Assembly: GCF_027158205.1 (NCBI RefSeq)
Contig: NZ_JAPVLU010000008.1
Location: 1 to 64,000 of the forward strand
Length of the DNA stretch: 64,000 nt
Source of the DNA: Streptomyces sp. H39-S7
GTDB lineage: Bacteria; Actinomycetota; Actinomycetes; Streptomycetales; Streptomycetaceae
Reading direction: 5' to 3'
The position numbers and the translations under genes were made by a program. Each line of letters opens with the position of its first letter. Positions within the stretch are counted from its first letter, which is position 1. Positions 16,556-24,538 of this stretch are shown piece after piece. Below the pieces are notes generated by a model. That model worked only from the letters and a program-made list of their open reading frames with translations, did not search any database and was not told the DNA's origin.

Positions 16556-18247
16556 ATGGCTGAGGCGTTCGATGCGGTGGTGATCGGTGCGGGTCCCAAC
16601 GGGCTGGTGGCCGCGAATGTCCTGGCCGACGCGGGATGGCACGTTCTGGTCCTGGAGGAGCAGCCGGTTCCCGGCGGGGCGGTGCGCAGCGACCGGGAGG
16701 TGCATCCGGACTACATCAGCGACGTTTTCAGTTCCTTCCACCCTCTGGCTGCGGCCTCACCCGCTGTCACCGCGCTCGAGCTGGACCGCTGGGGCCTGGC
16801 CTGGAGTCACGCACCGCAGGTCCTGGCCCATCCGCTCGCGGACGGGCGCTGCGCGGTGCTGGACCGGGACCGTTACCGCACCGCGAAGAGCCTGGAGTCG
16901 TTCGGGGCGGGCGACGGCGACGCATATCTGCGTCTGGTGGAGGTGTGGGACCGGTTGGGTCCCGATCTCCTCCGGTCCCTGTTCGCACCGTTTCCTCCGG
17001 TCCGCTCCGGACTCGCCCTCGCGGCCAGGATGCGTGCCGCCGGCGGCCTGCGGCTGCTGCGCATGCTGGCTCTGCCGGTGCGGCGCCTGGGCGAGGAGGA
17101 GTTCTCCGGGCAGGGCGGTCCGCTGCTGTTGGCGGGTTGCGCGCTGCACGCCGACTTCTTCCCCGAGTCCGCTGTCAGCGCCGGCTTCGGCTGGCTGATG
17201 GCGATGCTGGGCCAGCAGTTCGGCTGGCCGGTGCCGGTCGGTGGGGCGGGAGCGCTGACGGACGCGCTGGTGCGGCGGCTGGCGGACAAGGGCGGCGAAG
17301 TGCGGTGTTCGGCGCGCGTCCGCACCGTCCAGGTGCGTGACGGCCGCGCGGCGGGCGTCGTGACCGCGGACGGACAGCAGATCGGCGCTCTGCGCGCGGT
17401 ACTGGCCGACGTTCCGGCGCCGACGCTGTACGGGGACCTGGTGAGCTGGGACATCCTGCCGACACGCATGCGGGACGACATGCGGCGCTTCCAGTGGGAC
17501 CACGCCACGTTCAAGGTCGACTGGGCCCTGTCCGGCCCGATCCCCTGGACCGCGCCCGAGGCGGTCGGCGCGGGCACGGTGCACCTGGCGGAGAGCCTGG
17601 ACCACTTGACGCGCTTCAGCGCGCAGCTGGCCACCGGGCAGATCCCCGATCGGCCCTTCGCCCTCCTCGGGCAGATGACCACCTCCGATGCCACGCGTTC
17701 TCCGAAGGGCACCGAGTCCGCCTGGGCCTACACCCACGTGCCGCAGAAGGTCCGCGGGGACGCGGGAGAGTCCGGCCTCTCCGGCCGATGGGACGCGGGA
17801 GAGCGGGAGACGATGGCCGACCGCCTGGAGGGCGAGGTCGAGCTGCTGGCCCCCGGCTTCCGCGACCGGATCACGGCCCGCCGCGTCCTGGCCCCACCGG
17901 ACCTGCAGGAGCTCAACGCCAGCCTCGTCAACGGCGCTCTGAACGGCGGCACGGCAGCGCTGCACCAGCAGGCCGTGTTCCGTCCGTCTCCCGGCACCGG
18001 CCGCCCGGAGACGCCCATCACCGGCCTCTATCTCGCGTCGGCGTCCGCCCACCCGGGAGGCGGGGTCCACGGTGCCTGCGGCGCCAACGCCGCCCGCGCC
18101 GCACCGGCAGAGCCAGCATGCGCAGCAGCCGCAGGCCGCCGGCGGCACGCATCCTGGCCGCGAGGGCGAGTCCGGAGCGGACCGGAGGAAACGGTGCGAA
18201 CAGGGACAACGCCGCCCGCGCCGCGCTGCGCTCGCAGAGTGCCCTGA
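16556..18247 (+). CDS. Phytoene-desaturase-like FAD-dependent oxidoreductase with rearranged 3' end
   Basis: 563 codons as it stands. The N-terminal dinucleotide-binding motif [27 protein letters not shown] (residues 6-32) and the C-terminal motif [29 protein letters not shown] (about 487-515) are those of CrtI-like FAD oxidoreductases. After GANAARAA the sequence is replaced by a 122-bp insertion that shifts the frame and gives an unrelated tail of about 48 residues. Removing one copy of the 18-bp repeat and the intervening DNA restores a 548-residue protein ending at 18324 (tail [18 protein letters not shown] and on). The core is intact, so activity may survive. GGAG precedes ATG 16556. Confidence 0.8.
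   Translation: MAEAFDAVVIGAGPNGLVAANVLADAGWHVLVLEEQPVPGGAVRSDREVHPDYISDVFSSFHPLAAASPAVTALELDRWGLAWSHAPQVLAHPLADGRCAVLDRDRYRTAKSLESFGAGDGDAYLRLVEVWDRLGPDLLRSLFAPFPPVRSGLALAARMRAAGGLRLLRMLALPVRRLGEEEFSGQGGPLLLAGCALHADFFPESAVSAGFGWLMAMLGQQFGWPVPVGGAGALTDALVRRLADKGGEVRCSARVRTVQVRDGRAAGVVTADGQQIGALRAVLADVPAPTLYGDLVSWDILPTRMRDDMRRFQWDHATFKVDWALSGPIPWTAPEAVGAGTVHLAESLDHLTRFSAQLATGQIPDRPFALLGQMTTSDATRSPKGTESAWAYTHVPQKVRGDAGESGLSGRWDAGERETMADRLEGEVELLAPGFRDRITARRVLAPPDLQELNASLVNGALNGGTAALHQQAVFRPSPGTGRPETPITGLYLASASAHPGGGVHGACGANAARAAPAEPACAAAAGRRRHASWPRGRVRSGPEETVRTGTTPPAPRCARRVP
16975..17086 (+). repeat. Source arm of a 112-bp perfect inverted repeat
   Basis: This stretch lies inside the FAD oxidoreductase coding sequence. 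Its exact reverse complement occurs at 18096-18207, near the 3' end of the same gene. I compared the two arms base by base and found no mismatch. Confidence 0.9.
18096..18207 (-). repeat. Inserted inverted copy of 16975-17086
   Basis: Reverse complement of a segment about 1 kb upstream in the same gene. The insertion is bounded by an 18-bp direct repeat CAACGCCGCCCGCGCCGC at 18085-18102 and 18207-18224, so the net gain is 122 bp (not a multiple of 3) and the reading frame shifts. Seven bases (GCGCCGC) are shared between the repeat and the copied segment, which looks like microhomology at the junction. An assembly error is possible but the duplicated target argues for a real event. Confidence 0.85.
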
Positions 18248-18364
18248 CACGGCACGTCCTGGCCCCGGGCCTCGCGGGAATGCAGCGCGCCCTGGCCGCG
18301 CCCCGAAAACTCCGCGGCCGATGACCGGCCCCGCTCCGGCCCCCCACAACGGAAAGGCACTTCG

Positions 18365-18856
18365 ATGGCTGTCCGCCACGTCTTGATCAAACGACCTCCG
18401 CACGCCGTATGGTCGGTCCTCAGCGACGGAAGCACCTACGCGGACTGGGTCGTGGGCACGAGCACCACCCACGAGGCCGACGCGAACTGGCCGGCCGTGG
18501 GGTCGGCCATCACCTACACCGTCAAGCTCGGTCCGCTCGACCTCCACAACAGGACCGTCGTCCGGGTGAACGAGCTCGAAAGCCGCCTGGAACTGGAGGC
18601 GTACGCGGGCGTCCTGGGCACGGCGCGCATCGCCATCGAGATCCGCCCCTGGGGCGACGACTCGCTGGTCGTCGTCGACGAGCACCCCCTCCGGGGGCCC
18701 GGCGCCCGGCTGCACAACACGGTCGTGGACGCCGCGATCATGCTGCGCCACCGCAGCATGCTGGACCGGTTCGCGGAAGCCGTGGAACGGCTCACTCCCC
18801 CCGCACCCGATTCCACCCCCGCCACCGAAACGGCGCAGCCCACCCCCTCACCCTGA
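18365..18856 (+). CDS. SRPBCC-family (START-like) polyketide cyclase/dehydrase-type protein
   Basis: 163 residues with the helix-grip pattern: AVRHVLIKRPPHAVWSVLSDGSTYADWVVGTS at the start, alternating strands such as VGSAITYTVKLGPLDLHNRTVV and RLELEAYAGVLGTARIAIEIRP, and a long C-terminal helix HRSMLDRFAEAVERL. These proteins bind hydrophobic ligands in a central cavity. GGAAAGG precedes ATG 18365. It follows the FAD oxidoreductase on the same strand, 40 bp after the ancestral stop at 18324, so the two may form an operon. Ligand unknown. Confidence 0.75.
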   Translation: MAVRHVLIKRPPHAVWSVLSDGSTYADWVVGTSTTHEADANWPAVGSAITYTVKLGPLDLHNRTVVRVNELESRLELEAYAGVLGTARIAIEIRPWGDDSLVVVDEHPLRGPGARLHNTVVDAAIMLRHRSMLDRFAEAVERLTPPAPDSTPATETAQPTPSP

Positions 18857-18898
18857 GCCCGCCCCCGGCACCGCCGCACGGCCACCTATGCTCACCCC

Positions 18899-19450
18899 AT
18901 GAGCCGGCCGTTGCTGTTCCTCGACGTTGACGGGCCTCTGAATCCGTACGCGGCGCAGCCCGAGAGGCGCCCCGAGGGCTACACCACCCTCCGAGTCCCG
19001 CGGGATGGCGGCGCCGATGACTCGGCAGGTCTGCGATCCCGTAGGCGGCCGCTGCGGGTCTGGCTCAACCCCGGTCACGGGCGGGCGCTGCTGGGTCTCG
19101 GTTACGAGATCTGCTGGGCGACCACGTGGATGGGCGAGGCGAACCGGTGGATCGGACCGGTGGTGGGACTGCCCGAGCTTCCGTTCGTGGACTTCGGAGG
19201 CGCGCTGCTGCGGGAGCGTCCCGACGGGGTCCATTGGAAGTCCGATCCGCTGGTGGAGTACGCGGGCGGACGGCCGTTCGCCTGGGTGGACGATGAGCAG
19301 GGCGGGGCGGATCACGCGCACGTGGCGGCCCGGCACCGTGCGCCCGTGCTGCTCCATCACGTCAATCCGCGGATCGGGCTGCGGAGCGAGGACTTCACCG
19401 TCCTCGCGGCCTTCGCGGCATCCATCGATATGTCGACAACCGGTTCCTGA
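18899..19450 (+). CDS. HAD-domain protein
   Basis: 183 residues. The N-terminus FLDVDGPLN is the first HAD motif (DxDG type) that carries the nucleophilic Asp. GHGRALLGLGYEICWATTWMGEANRW supplies the motif II strand (WATTW), and FAWVDDEQ near residue 125 resembles the motif IV acidic cluster. The family includes phosphatases, but many actinobacterial members of this short type are of unknown role. No signal peptide. ATG 18899 begins the motif directly. Adjacent genes give no functional clue. Confidence 0.72.
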   Translation: MSRPLLFLDVDGPLNPYAAQPERRPEGYTTLRVPRDGGADDSAGLRSRRRPLRVWLNPGHGRALLGLGYEICWATTWMGEANRWIGPVVGLPELPFVDFGGALLRERPDGVHWKSDPLVEYAGGRPFAWVDDEQGGADHAHVAARHRAPVLLHHVNPRIGLRSEDFTVLAAFAASIDMSTTGS

Positions 19451-19493
19451 GCGGTTCCTTGGGGCGTCGCGGGGCGGCCTCTAGGATGGCGGC

Positions 19494-20315
19494 ATGGCGG
19501 ATTCTCGGCCGACTTCGGCGTTTCATGTGACCAACATCGGCGTCACGCCCACGGAACGGCTGATCGGTGCGCTGGACGCGCAGGCCGACAGCGAGGGTGT
19601 CCGCAGGCTTCGGCAGTGGGCCCACGCGGCGGTGGGCGCACGGCCCGGGGAGCGGGCCGTCGATATCGGCGCGGGCACCGGGTCGGAGACCCAGGTCCTC
19701 GCCGCGGCCGTCGGGCCGGCCGGCGACGCGGTCGGGGTCGAACCGCACGACGGGCTGCGGGAGGCCGCGGAACGGCGTGCGGCCGCGGCCGGCAGCACCG
19801 CCCGGTTCGTCGCGGGTGACGCGGTGACGCTGCCGCTCGACGATGCCGGCACCGATGTGGTCTGGTGCGAGCGCGTCTTCCAGCATCTCACCGAGCCCGC
19901 GAAGGCGGTCGGTGAGATCGTGCGCGTGCTGCGACCGGGCGGGCGCGTCGTGCTGCTCGACACCGACTGGGCGACTTCGCTCCTGTACCCGGGCGACCCC
20001 GACATCGTCGCCGCGCTGATGCGCCGCGCGCTGACGGCTTCCGCGAACCCCCAAGCCGGACGGCAACTCGTCGGTCTCCTGGCCACGGCGGGCCTGGAGA
20101 CCACGGATGTCGGCTCGCAGGCACTGATCCAGAGCAACACCGAAGTCAACTGGCAGCTCATCCGCATGCTCGGCGAGTCCGCGCTGCGCGAGGAGCTGAT
20201 CTCCGAGCAGCAGCGGGACACCCTGTACGCCGACCTCACCTCCGCCGCCGCCGAGGGCGCCCTCCACATGTCCGTGACCATGTTCGGAGTGGCCGCGCGC
20301 CTCCCCTCCTCGTAG
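19494..20315 (+). CDS. Class I SAM-dependent methyltransferase
   Basis: 273 residues. SAM-binding motif I is AVDIGAGTGSETQVLAAAV (residues about 54-72), the acidic residue ending strand 2 is in VGVEPH, and motif III-like VWCERVFQHLTEPAKAVGEIVRVLRPGGRVVLLDTDW matches the Methyltransf_11 fold. The C-terminal half (ALIQSNTEVNWQLIRMLG) is a lid of unknown specificity. Small-molecule methylation is likely. The gene is monocistronic. Confidence 0.85.
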   Translation: MADSRPTSAFHVTNIGVTPTERLIGALDAQADSEGVRRLRQWAHAAVGARPGERAVDIGAGTGSETQVLAAAVGPAGDAVGVEPHDGLREAAERRAAAAGSTARFVAGDAVTLPLDDAGTDVVWCERVFQHLTEPAKAVGEIVRVLRPGGRVVLLDTDWATSLLYPGDPDIVAALMRRALTASANPQAGRQLVGLLATAGLETTDVGSQALIQSNTEVNWQLIRMLGESALREELISEQQRDTLYADLTSAAAEGALHMSVTMFGVAARLPSS

Positions 20316-20403
20316 CCGACCCGCCTCGAAAATCCTTGTCAGGATGCGGTAGGACGAGGCGACTTGGGGCAGACGACGCACATCACCGATCGAGGAGGCC
20401 CAC

Positions 20404-20592
20404 ATGCCCATCACTTTTCGCAAGTCGTTCCGGATCTTCCCCGGCGTCCGACTCAATGTGAACCGCAAGTCCCTCTCGTTGACCGTCGGTTCGAAGGGCG
20501 GTCATCGCACCTGGTCGACGACCGGCAGAAGGACCACTTCCACCAACCTGCCGGGCCCCTTCGGCTACCGCCACACCGACACCCGCGACTGA
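20404..20592 (+). CDS. DUF4236-family small protein
   Basis: 62 residues. ITFRKSFRIFPGVRLNVNRKSLSLTVGSKGGHRT is the hallmark start of DUF4236 proteins, followed by STTGRRTTSTNLPGPFGY. It is basic, has no membrane segment, and its function is unknown in all bacteria. GGAGG lies 7 bases before the ATG. A strong hairpin terminator follows 30 bp after the stop. Confidence 0.82.
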   Translation: MPITFRKSFRIFPGVRLNVNRKSLSLTVGSKGGHRTWSTTGRRTTSTNLPGPFGYRHTDTRD

Positions 20593-20622
20593 ACGGCCCG
20601 CCGCCCGGCGGTGGGTACACGA

Positions 20623-20663
20623 CGACGTCCGACCACGGCGGCGGGTGCCGTGGTCGGACGTCG
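20623..20663. terminator. Strong hairpin terminator
   Basis: A perfect 17-bp stem, left arm CGACGTCCGACCACGGC, 7-base loop GGCGGGT, right arm its exact reverse complement. It ends the DUF4236 gene. It also lies just after the end of a minus-strand coding remnant (stop at 20678), so it may once have served both strands. Confidence 0.85.
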
Positions 20664-20677
20664 GACGGTGCGGGGCG

Positions 20678-20740
20678 TCAGCAGTTCTTCACGTACCGGA
20701 CGAGGGCGAAGTTGTACGACGGGACGCCGTAGGGTCGCCG
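20678..20740 (-). pseudogene. Possible C-terminal remnant of a lost secreted protein gene
   Basis: Reading the minus strand to the TGA at 20680-20678 gives the 20-residue end RRPYGVPSYNFALVRYVKNC. Codon use is Streptomyces-like and the sequence looks like the aromatic, cysteine-ended tail of a small secreted protein. No start or body is present upstream because the transglycosylase gene occupies that DNA in another frame. The terminator at 20623-20663 sits just after its stop. No family can be named. Confidence 0.25.
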
Positions 20741-20787
20741 ATTGGCCCGGGACCCCGGCGAGCGCCGAAAGGTGCTGGTGGGGTGGA

Positions 20788-21519
20788 TCAGTAGGCGGAG
20801 TCGACGTTGTCGATCGAGCCGTACCGGTGGGCCGCGTAGTTGGCAGCGGCGGTGATGTTGGCGACCGGGTCCGTGAGGCTGTTGGCGGTGCCCTTGACGT
20901 GGTAGGTGTCGAAGGTCGGCTGGATGACCTGGAGCAGACCCTTGGACGGGATGCCGTTGATCGCGTTGATGTCCCAGTCGTTGACGGCGTTCGGGTTGCC
21001 GCTGGACTCGCGAATGATGTTGCGGTGCAGGCCCTCGTAGCTACCGGGGATGCCCTTGCTCTTCATGATGGCCAGCGAGTGCCGGATCCACCCGTCCAGG
21101 TTGTTCGCGTACTTCGGGGCCGAAACGGCCACGGGCTTTCGCACCGTCGAGCGGTCCGCGGCCGGCTTGGCCGCGTGCTTCGCGGCGGCGGCCGGCTTGG
21201 CAGCCGGCTTCGCCTTCACGGGCGCCTTGGTGAGGTCGCGCGCGGAGTCCTTCGCGGCCGTGGCGGGCTTGCCGACGTAGGCCGGGTAGGTCTTGGGGGC
21301 CACGCGCTCGGTGAGCCCCTGGACCTTGGTGCCGGACTTGCCGGCGGCGGAGACCTTCGCGACGCTGTCGGACGGCAGCGCGGAGGTGCTCTGGCCTGTG
21401 GTGCCTGCGAGGGCCAGGGCCGTGGTGGCACCGGCGGCGGCCAGCGCGACGGCGGAGACCTGGAGGCGCTTGGTGGGGCGGAAGGTGCGAAGGGCGGAGA
21501 GCTGAGTGCGTGCGGACAT
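20788..21519 (-). CDS. Secreted lytic transglycosylase (SLT domain)
   Basis: 243 residues that cleave or bind peptidoglycan outside the cell. Signal segment at about residues 20-45 (VSAVALAAAGATTALALAG). A low-complexity Lys/Ala/Pro linker follows (KAPVKAKPAAKPAAAAKHA). The C-terminal catalytic SLT domain (about 140-243) has HRNIIRESSGNPNAVNDWD with the catalytic Glu in RESSG, then GIPSKGLLQVIQPTFDTYH and AAHRYGSIDNVDSAY. ATG 21519 is used because AGAGG precedes it and the signal follows. The long 5' region (to 21979) suggests regulation at the RNA or promoter level, as is usual for cell-wall hydrolases. Confidence 0.85.
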   Translation of the reverse strand: MSARTQLSALRTFRPTKRLQVSAVALAAAGATTALALAGTTGQSTSALPSDSVAKVSAAGKSGTKVQGLTERVAPKTYPAYVGKPATAAKDSARDLTKAPVKAKPAAKPAAAAKHAAKPAADRSTVRKPVAVSAPKYANNLDGWIRHSLAIMKSKGIPGSYEGLHRNIIRESSGNPNAVNDWDINAINGIPSKGLLQVIQPTFDTYHVKGTANSLTDPVANITAAANYAAHRYGSIDNVDSAY

Positions 21520-21979
21520 GCGGGATGTACCTCTTCCGGACGGGATCAGGGGGACGGCCGGCCTTGGCGGCGGCGTGCGGAGCAGGGGGCGGGCTCGTTC
21601 TCGCTGATGTGTCGAGAGGCCGTGGCGCTCCGGGTCGTGCTTACTCGAACCATGGTTAACGCGGGCCATCGACGATGGCAAAGACCTCGTCTACTACGCG
21701 TCTTAGTAAGAGAAGTCGAAGGGCACCGCATTACGCCGTGCATGGCCTGAGTAATCCAGGCAAAAGCGTCCACTAAGCACCTTCGGACGTGACGTAGGTC
21801 CTGTGCCGGGGCTCACGCGATTCGGTCTTTTCAGACATAAAAAGGGTTCGCCCACGAAAGGTATGGAACCGCACAACCAGCTCGTTCCGCTCCTTTTCGC
21901 CACGCTCGCACGACCCTGCGTGACGACTACGGGCACCGACGTGACCGTCGGCGCCCGCATGCTCACATCCCGTCCCTGC
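21520..21979. promoter_or_regulatory. 460-bp upstream region of the transglycosylase gene
   Basis: No credible gene. On the transglycosylase side there are two small inverted repeats: AACCATGGTT (21648-21657) and TACTA-7-TAGTA (21692-21708). Local AT content is higher than average around 21690-21860. I looked for a c-di-AMP (ydaO-type) riboswitch, which precedes some Streptomyces wall-hydrolase genes, and could not recognise its conserved core. Promoter elements are not assigned. Confidence 0.35.
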
Positions 21980-22693
21980 TCACCAGGGCAGGACGCCCTC
22001 CGCGTCGAAATATCCCCCGGTCGGGCCGTCGGAGCCCACCTGCGCCATACGCACGATGATCTCGGCACCCTGCTCGACGCTTTGAATTCCGGTGTTCGCA
22101 TTCAGGTCGGTCTCCGTGAAACCGGGCTCCACGGCGTTGATCCGCATGTTCGGGAACGCCTTCGCGTACTGCACCGTGACCATGTTGACCGCGGCCTTCG
22201 ACGCCGGATAGGCCACGCCCGGGTAGGCGTGCGTCGGCGTTCCCACGGCGGTGACCCGGGAAAGCGAGGCCAGACCACTGCTGACATTGACCACGACCGG
22301 GGCGGCGGAACGCCGCAGCAGCGGCAGAAACGCGTGGAGGACACGCACCGTGCCAAAAACGTTGGTCTCGAATGTCTTCCGCATCACGTCGGCGGTCAGT
22401 TCCGCGGCGTCGATCACGACGACGCCGTCGTCCCGCATCTCCGCCTGGATGCCGGCGTTGTTGATCAGTACGTCCAGCCCTCCGTCGGCCTCGACGGTCT
22501 TCACCGCGGCCCGCACGGACGCGTCGTCGGTGATGTCGAGCTGGATCCCGCGCGCGCCGAGCCGCTCGGCGGCCCGCTGTCCCCGGGCGGCGTCCCGGCT
22601 TCCGAGGTAGACGGTGTGTCCCGCGGCGATGAGCCGGCGGGCGGTCTCGTGACCGAGACCCTTGTTCGCTCCGGTGATCAGTGTTGTCGTCAT
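21980..22693 (-). CDS. Short-chain dehydrogenase/reductase
   Basis: 237-residue classical SDR. TLITGANKGLGHETARRL (TGxxxGxG) binds the NAD(P) cofactor, VLINNAGIQ is the NNAG motif, VVNVSSGLASL carries the catalytic Ser, and YPASKAAVNM gives Tyr and Lys (YxxxK with Y near 178). The C-terminus EPGFTETDLNANTG closes the family pattern. It is divergent from an XRE regulator with a perfect inverted repeat in the shared promoter, so that regulator probably controls it. Substrate unknown. Confidence 0.88.
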   Translation of the reverse strand: MTTTLITGANKGLGHETARRLIAAGHTVYLGSRDAARGQRAAERLGARGIQLDITDDASVRAAVKTVEADGGLDVLINNAGIQAEMRDDGVVVIDAAELTADVMRKTFETNVFGTVRVLHAFLPLLRRSAAPVVVNVSSGLASLSRVTAVGTPTHAYPGVAYPASKAAVNMVTVQYAKAFPNMRINAVEPGFTETDLNANTGIQSVEQGAEIIVRMAQVGSDGPTGGYFDAEGVLPW

Positions 22694-22735
22694 GCCTCCA
22701 CGCTGCGGCACCGTGGTCCGGGTCAGCCAGGGCCC

Positions 22736-22770
22736 GGATCTTCCTGGGACCGCCAGTACCAGGAAGATCC
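22736..22770. promoter_or_regulatory. Operator-like inverted repeat between SDR and XRE genes
   Basis: GGATCTTCCTGG, 11-base spacer, then CCAGGAAGATCC: a perfect 12-bp inverted repeat. It is 43 bp from the SDR start and 26 bp from the regulator start, an ideal place for autoregulation plus control of the divergent gene. Confidence 0.7.
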
Positions 22771-22795
22771 CGGCCGCCCGGTGCACAGTGGTGTC

Positions 22796-23626
22796 ATGGC
22801 GACCACGGAGTTCGGGCACACGGTGCGGCGCTGGCGCGATCGGGTCCGCCCGGAGGCGGCGGGGCTGCCGGACGGTGGCCGTCGGCGCACGACCGGCCTG
22901 CGCCGCGAGGAGCTCGCCCTGCTGGCCGGGATCTCCGTCGACTACGTCACCCGCCTCGAACAGGGCCGGGCGACCAACCCCTCGGAACAGGTCGTCGAGG
23001 CGTTGGGCCGGGCGCTGCGCCTGTCCGCCGACGAGCGCGAGCACCTGTTCCACGCCGCCGGACTGGTGCCGCCGGGGCAGGGCACGGTGCCCGCCCACAT
23101 CGCGCCGAGCGTCCAGCGGATGCTCGACCGCCTGAGCGGGACGCCGGTCGCGGTCTCCGACGCCGCCTGGACCCTGCTGCTGGCCAACCCGCTGTACGTG
23201 GCGCTGATGGGCGAGCACCACGGCAACGAGCGCAACGCTGTGTGGCGCACCTTCCTCGGCTCGCCCGGTAACGTCCGTCACACCCCGCAGTCCCAGCGCG
23301 CGCATGAGATCGCGCAGGTCACCGCGTTGCGTGCGACCGCGAGCAAGTATCCGGCGGACCTGCGGGTACAGCGGCTGATCAAGGAGCTGCGGGCGGGCAG
23401 CGAACGGTTCTCCGAACTGTGGGACGGCGGAGCCGTCGGTCGCGTCGAGGGCGGCCACAAGACGATCGACCACCCGCTGGTGGGCGTGGTGACGCTCGAC
23501 TGCGACATCCTCAACGTCGCGGGCAGCGACTTGCGCATCATGGTCTACACCGCCGAGCCCGGCACCCCCGACGCCGAACGCCTCGCACTCCTCTCCGTAC
23601 TCGGCACCCAGACACTCACCGGATAG
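22796..23626 (+). CDS. XRE-family regulator with MmyB-like ligand domain
   Basis: 276 residues. The N-terminal helix-turn-helix includes TTGLRREELALLAGISVDYVTRLEQGRATNPSEQVVEALGRAL (about residues 29-72), and the C-terminal MmyB-like domain starts around VQRMLDRLSGTPVAVSDAAWTLLLANPLYVALMG and includes RVQRLIKELRAGSERFSELWD. Proteins of this class usually repress a divergent oxidoreductase and respond to a small molecule. ATG 22796 immediately precedes the helix-turn-helix. The operator candidate is the 35-bp inverted repeat upstream. Confidence 0.87.
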   Translation: MATTEFGHTVRRWRDRVRPEAAGLPDGGRRRTTGLRREELALLAGISVDYVTRLEQGRATNPSEQVVEALGRALRLSADEREHLFHAAGLVPPGQGTVPAHIAPSVQRMLDRLSGTPVAVSDAAWTLLLANPLYVALMGEHHGNERNAVWRTFLGSPGNVRHTPQSQRAHEIAQVTALRATASKYPADLRVQRLIKELRAGSERFSELWDGGAVGRVEGGHKTIDHPLVGVVTLDCDILNVAGSDLRIMVYTAEPGTPDAERLALLSVLGTQTLTG

Positions 23627-23657
23627 CGGCGCCGCCGACCGGGGGCGGCGCGCGGTG

Positions 23658-24143
23658 TCAGAAGCGGATGTCCGGGGCCTGGAGCACGATGCGCAGGAGT
23701 TCGTCGGCGCGGTCGGCTTCGGTCTCGTGGCGGAGCCAGACGTTCTGCCGGGCGTCGGCGGCCGGATCCTCGCTGACCGTCACCCAGAGCAGCAGGCCCC
23801 ACAGCACCTTCGGGGCGTGCCCGGCCATCTGGGCGCCGAGCCCGACCGGCACGGCGACGCCGATGCGGGGCGGCGGGACGCCGTCGAAGTCGGGCACGGC
23901 GAAATCCGAGGCGTCGTGGCCGGCGAGGACCAGAGGCGCTCCGATGACCTGGAGCCAGTGGACCTCGATGCCCTCGGCGACGCGGTCGAGCGCGACCGAC
24001 AGCCAGGCCCGCACCGTGGCCTCCGGGTCGGGGAGCCAGCTGAGCGGGCCGTCGGGGTCGGTGGCGCGGCGCAGGTCGTTCTGCGGGGGCCCGAAATTCT
24101 CGTTCTCCACGGGCCCTTCGAGCTCGTTGCCGTCGCGATCCAC
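23658..24143 (-). CDS. Unrecognised 161-residue protein
   Basis: Starts at GTG 24143, 6 bp after the stop of the gene upstream on the same strand, so the two are probably cotranscribed. It has an acidic, mixed alpha/beta pattern with WLPDPEATVRAWLSVALDRVAEGIEVHWLQVIG and KVLWGLLLWVTVSEDPAADARQNVWLRHETEADRADELL. No membrane segment, signal or known catalytic motif. No family recognised. Confidence 0.55.
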   Translation of the reverse strand: MDRDGNELEGPVENENFGPPQNDLRRATDPDGPLSWLPDPEATVRAWLSVALDRVAEGIEVHWLQVIGAPLVLAGHDASDFAVPDFDGVPPPRIGVAVPVGLGAQMAGHAPKVLWGLLLWVTVSEDPAADARQNVWLRHETEADRADELLRIVLQAPDIRF

Positions 24144-24149
24144 CCGCCA

Positions 24150-24431
24150 TCAGCGGCGGACCGACTCCGGCGGCGCCCAGGTCTCCGAGGAGTACTCCCC
24201 CGCGACCTCGTAGATCCATCGGCTCTCGTCGTCGTCACCGCCGGGCAGCGGACGGTCCTGCGGCCCGGCCTGCCGTCGCGTCGTGGTGGGCTGCGCGTCC
24301 GGCGACATCGACCGGGGACGCGCGTCCTGCGGCGTCCGCGGCGGCGGTGCGTCCGTCGGTGGTGCGTCCGTCGGTGGTGCGTCCATCGGCGGTGCGTCCG
24401 CAGGCCGTCTCCTGCGCCCGAAGATCCCCAT
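24150..24431 (-). CDS. Proline-rich small protein with DAPP repeats
   Basis: 93 residues from ATG 24431. It starts MGIFGRRRRPADAPP, followed by three near-identical DAPP(M/T) units, and ends DESRWIYEVAGEYSSETWAPPESVRR. The repeats come from a 15-bp DNA unit (GGTGCGTCCGTCGGT and variants at 24346-24390). The middle is likely disordered. The short folded C-terminal end may interact with the product of the downstream gene. No function can be named. Confidence 0.5.
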   Translation of the reverse strand: MGIFGRRRRPADAPPMDAPPTDAPPTDAPPPRTPQDARPRSMSPDAQPTTTRRQAGPQDRPLPGGDDDESRWIYEVAGEYSSETWAPPESVRR

Positions 24432-24538
24432 GCCCCGTCCTCCCCCTCGCCCGGTGCGGCTGTGCCACATCCTTCCCCGAGTCGAGGGCGGTCAGCCGGG
24501 AAACCGGCGTTTCCGGCGACCTCGTTTGCAGGCTCCCC

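Noticed and set aside
17494-18324. Separate gene in another frame ending at 18324
   Set aside because: Only its last ~40 residues look real, and they are the displaced tail of the FAD oxidoreductase after the 122-bp insertion.
21520-21979. c-di-AMP (ydaO-type) riboswitch before the transglycosylase gene
   Set aside because: The context would fit, but I could not match the conserved core or its stems by eye; a covariance-model search would be decisive.
24346-24390. Mini-array of 15-bp repeats as a CRISPR-like element
   Set aside because: The units are contiguous, in frame, and encode DAPP repeats; there are no spacers.
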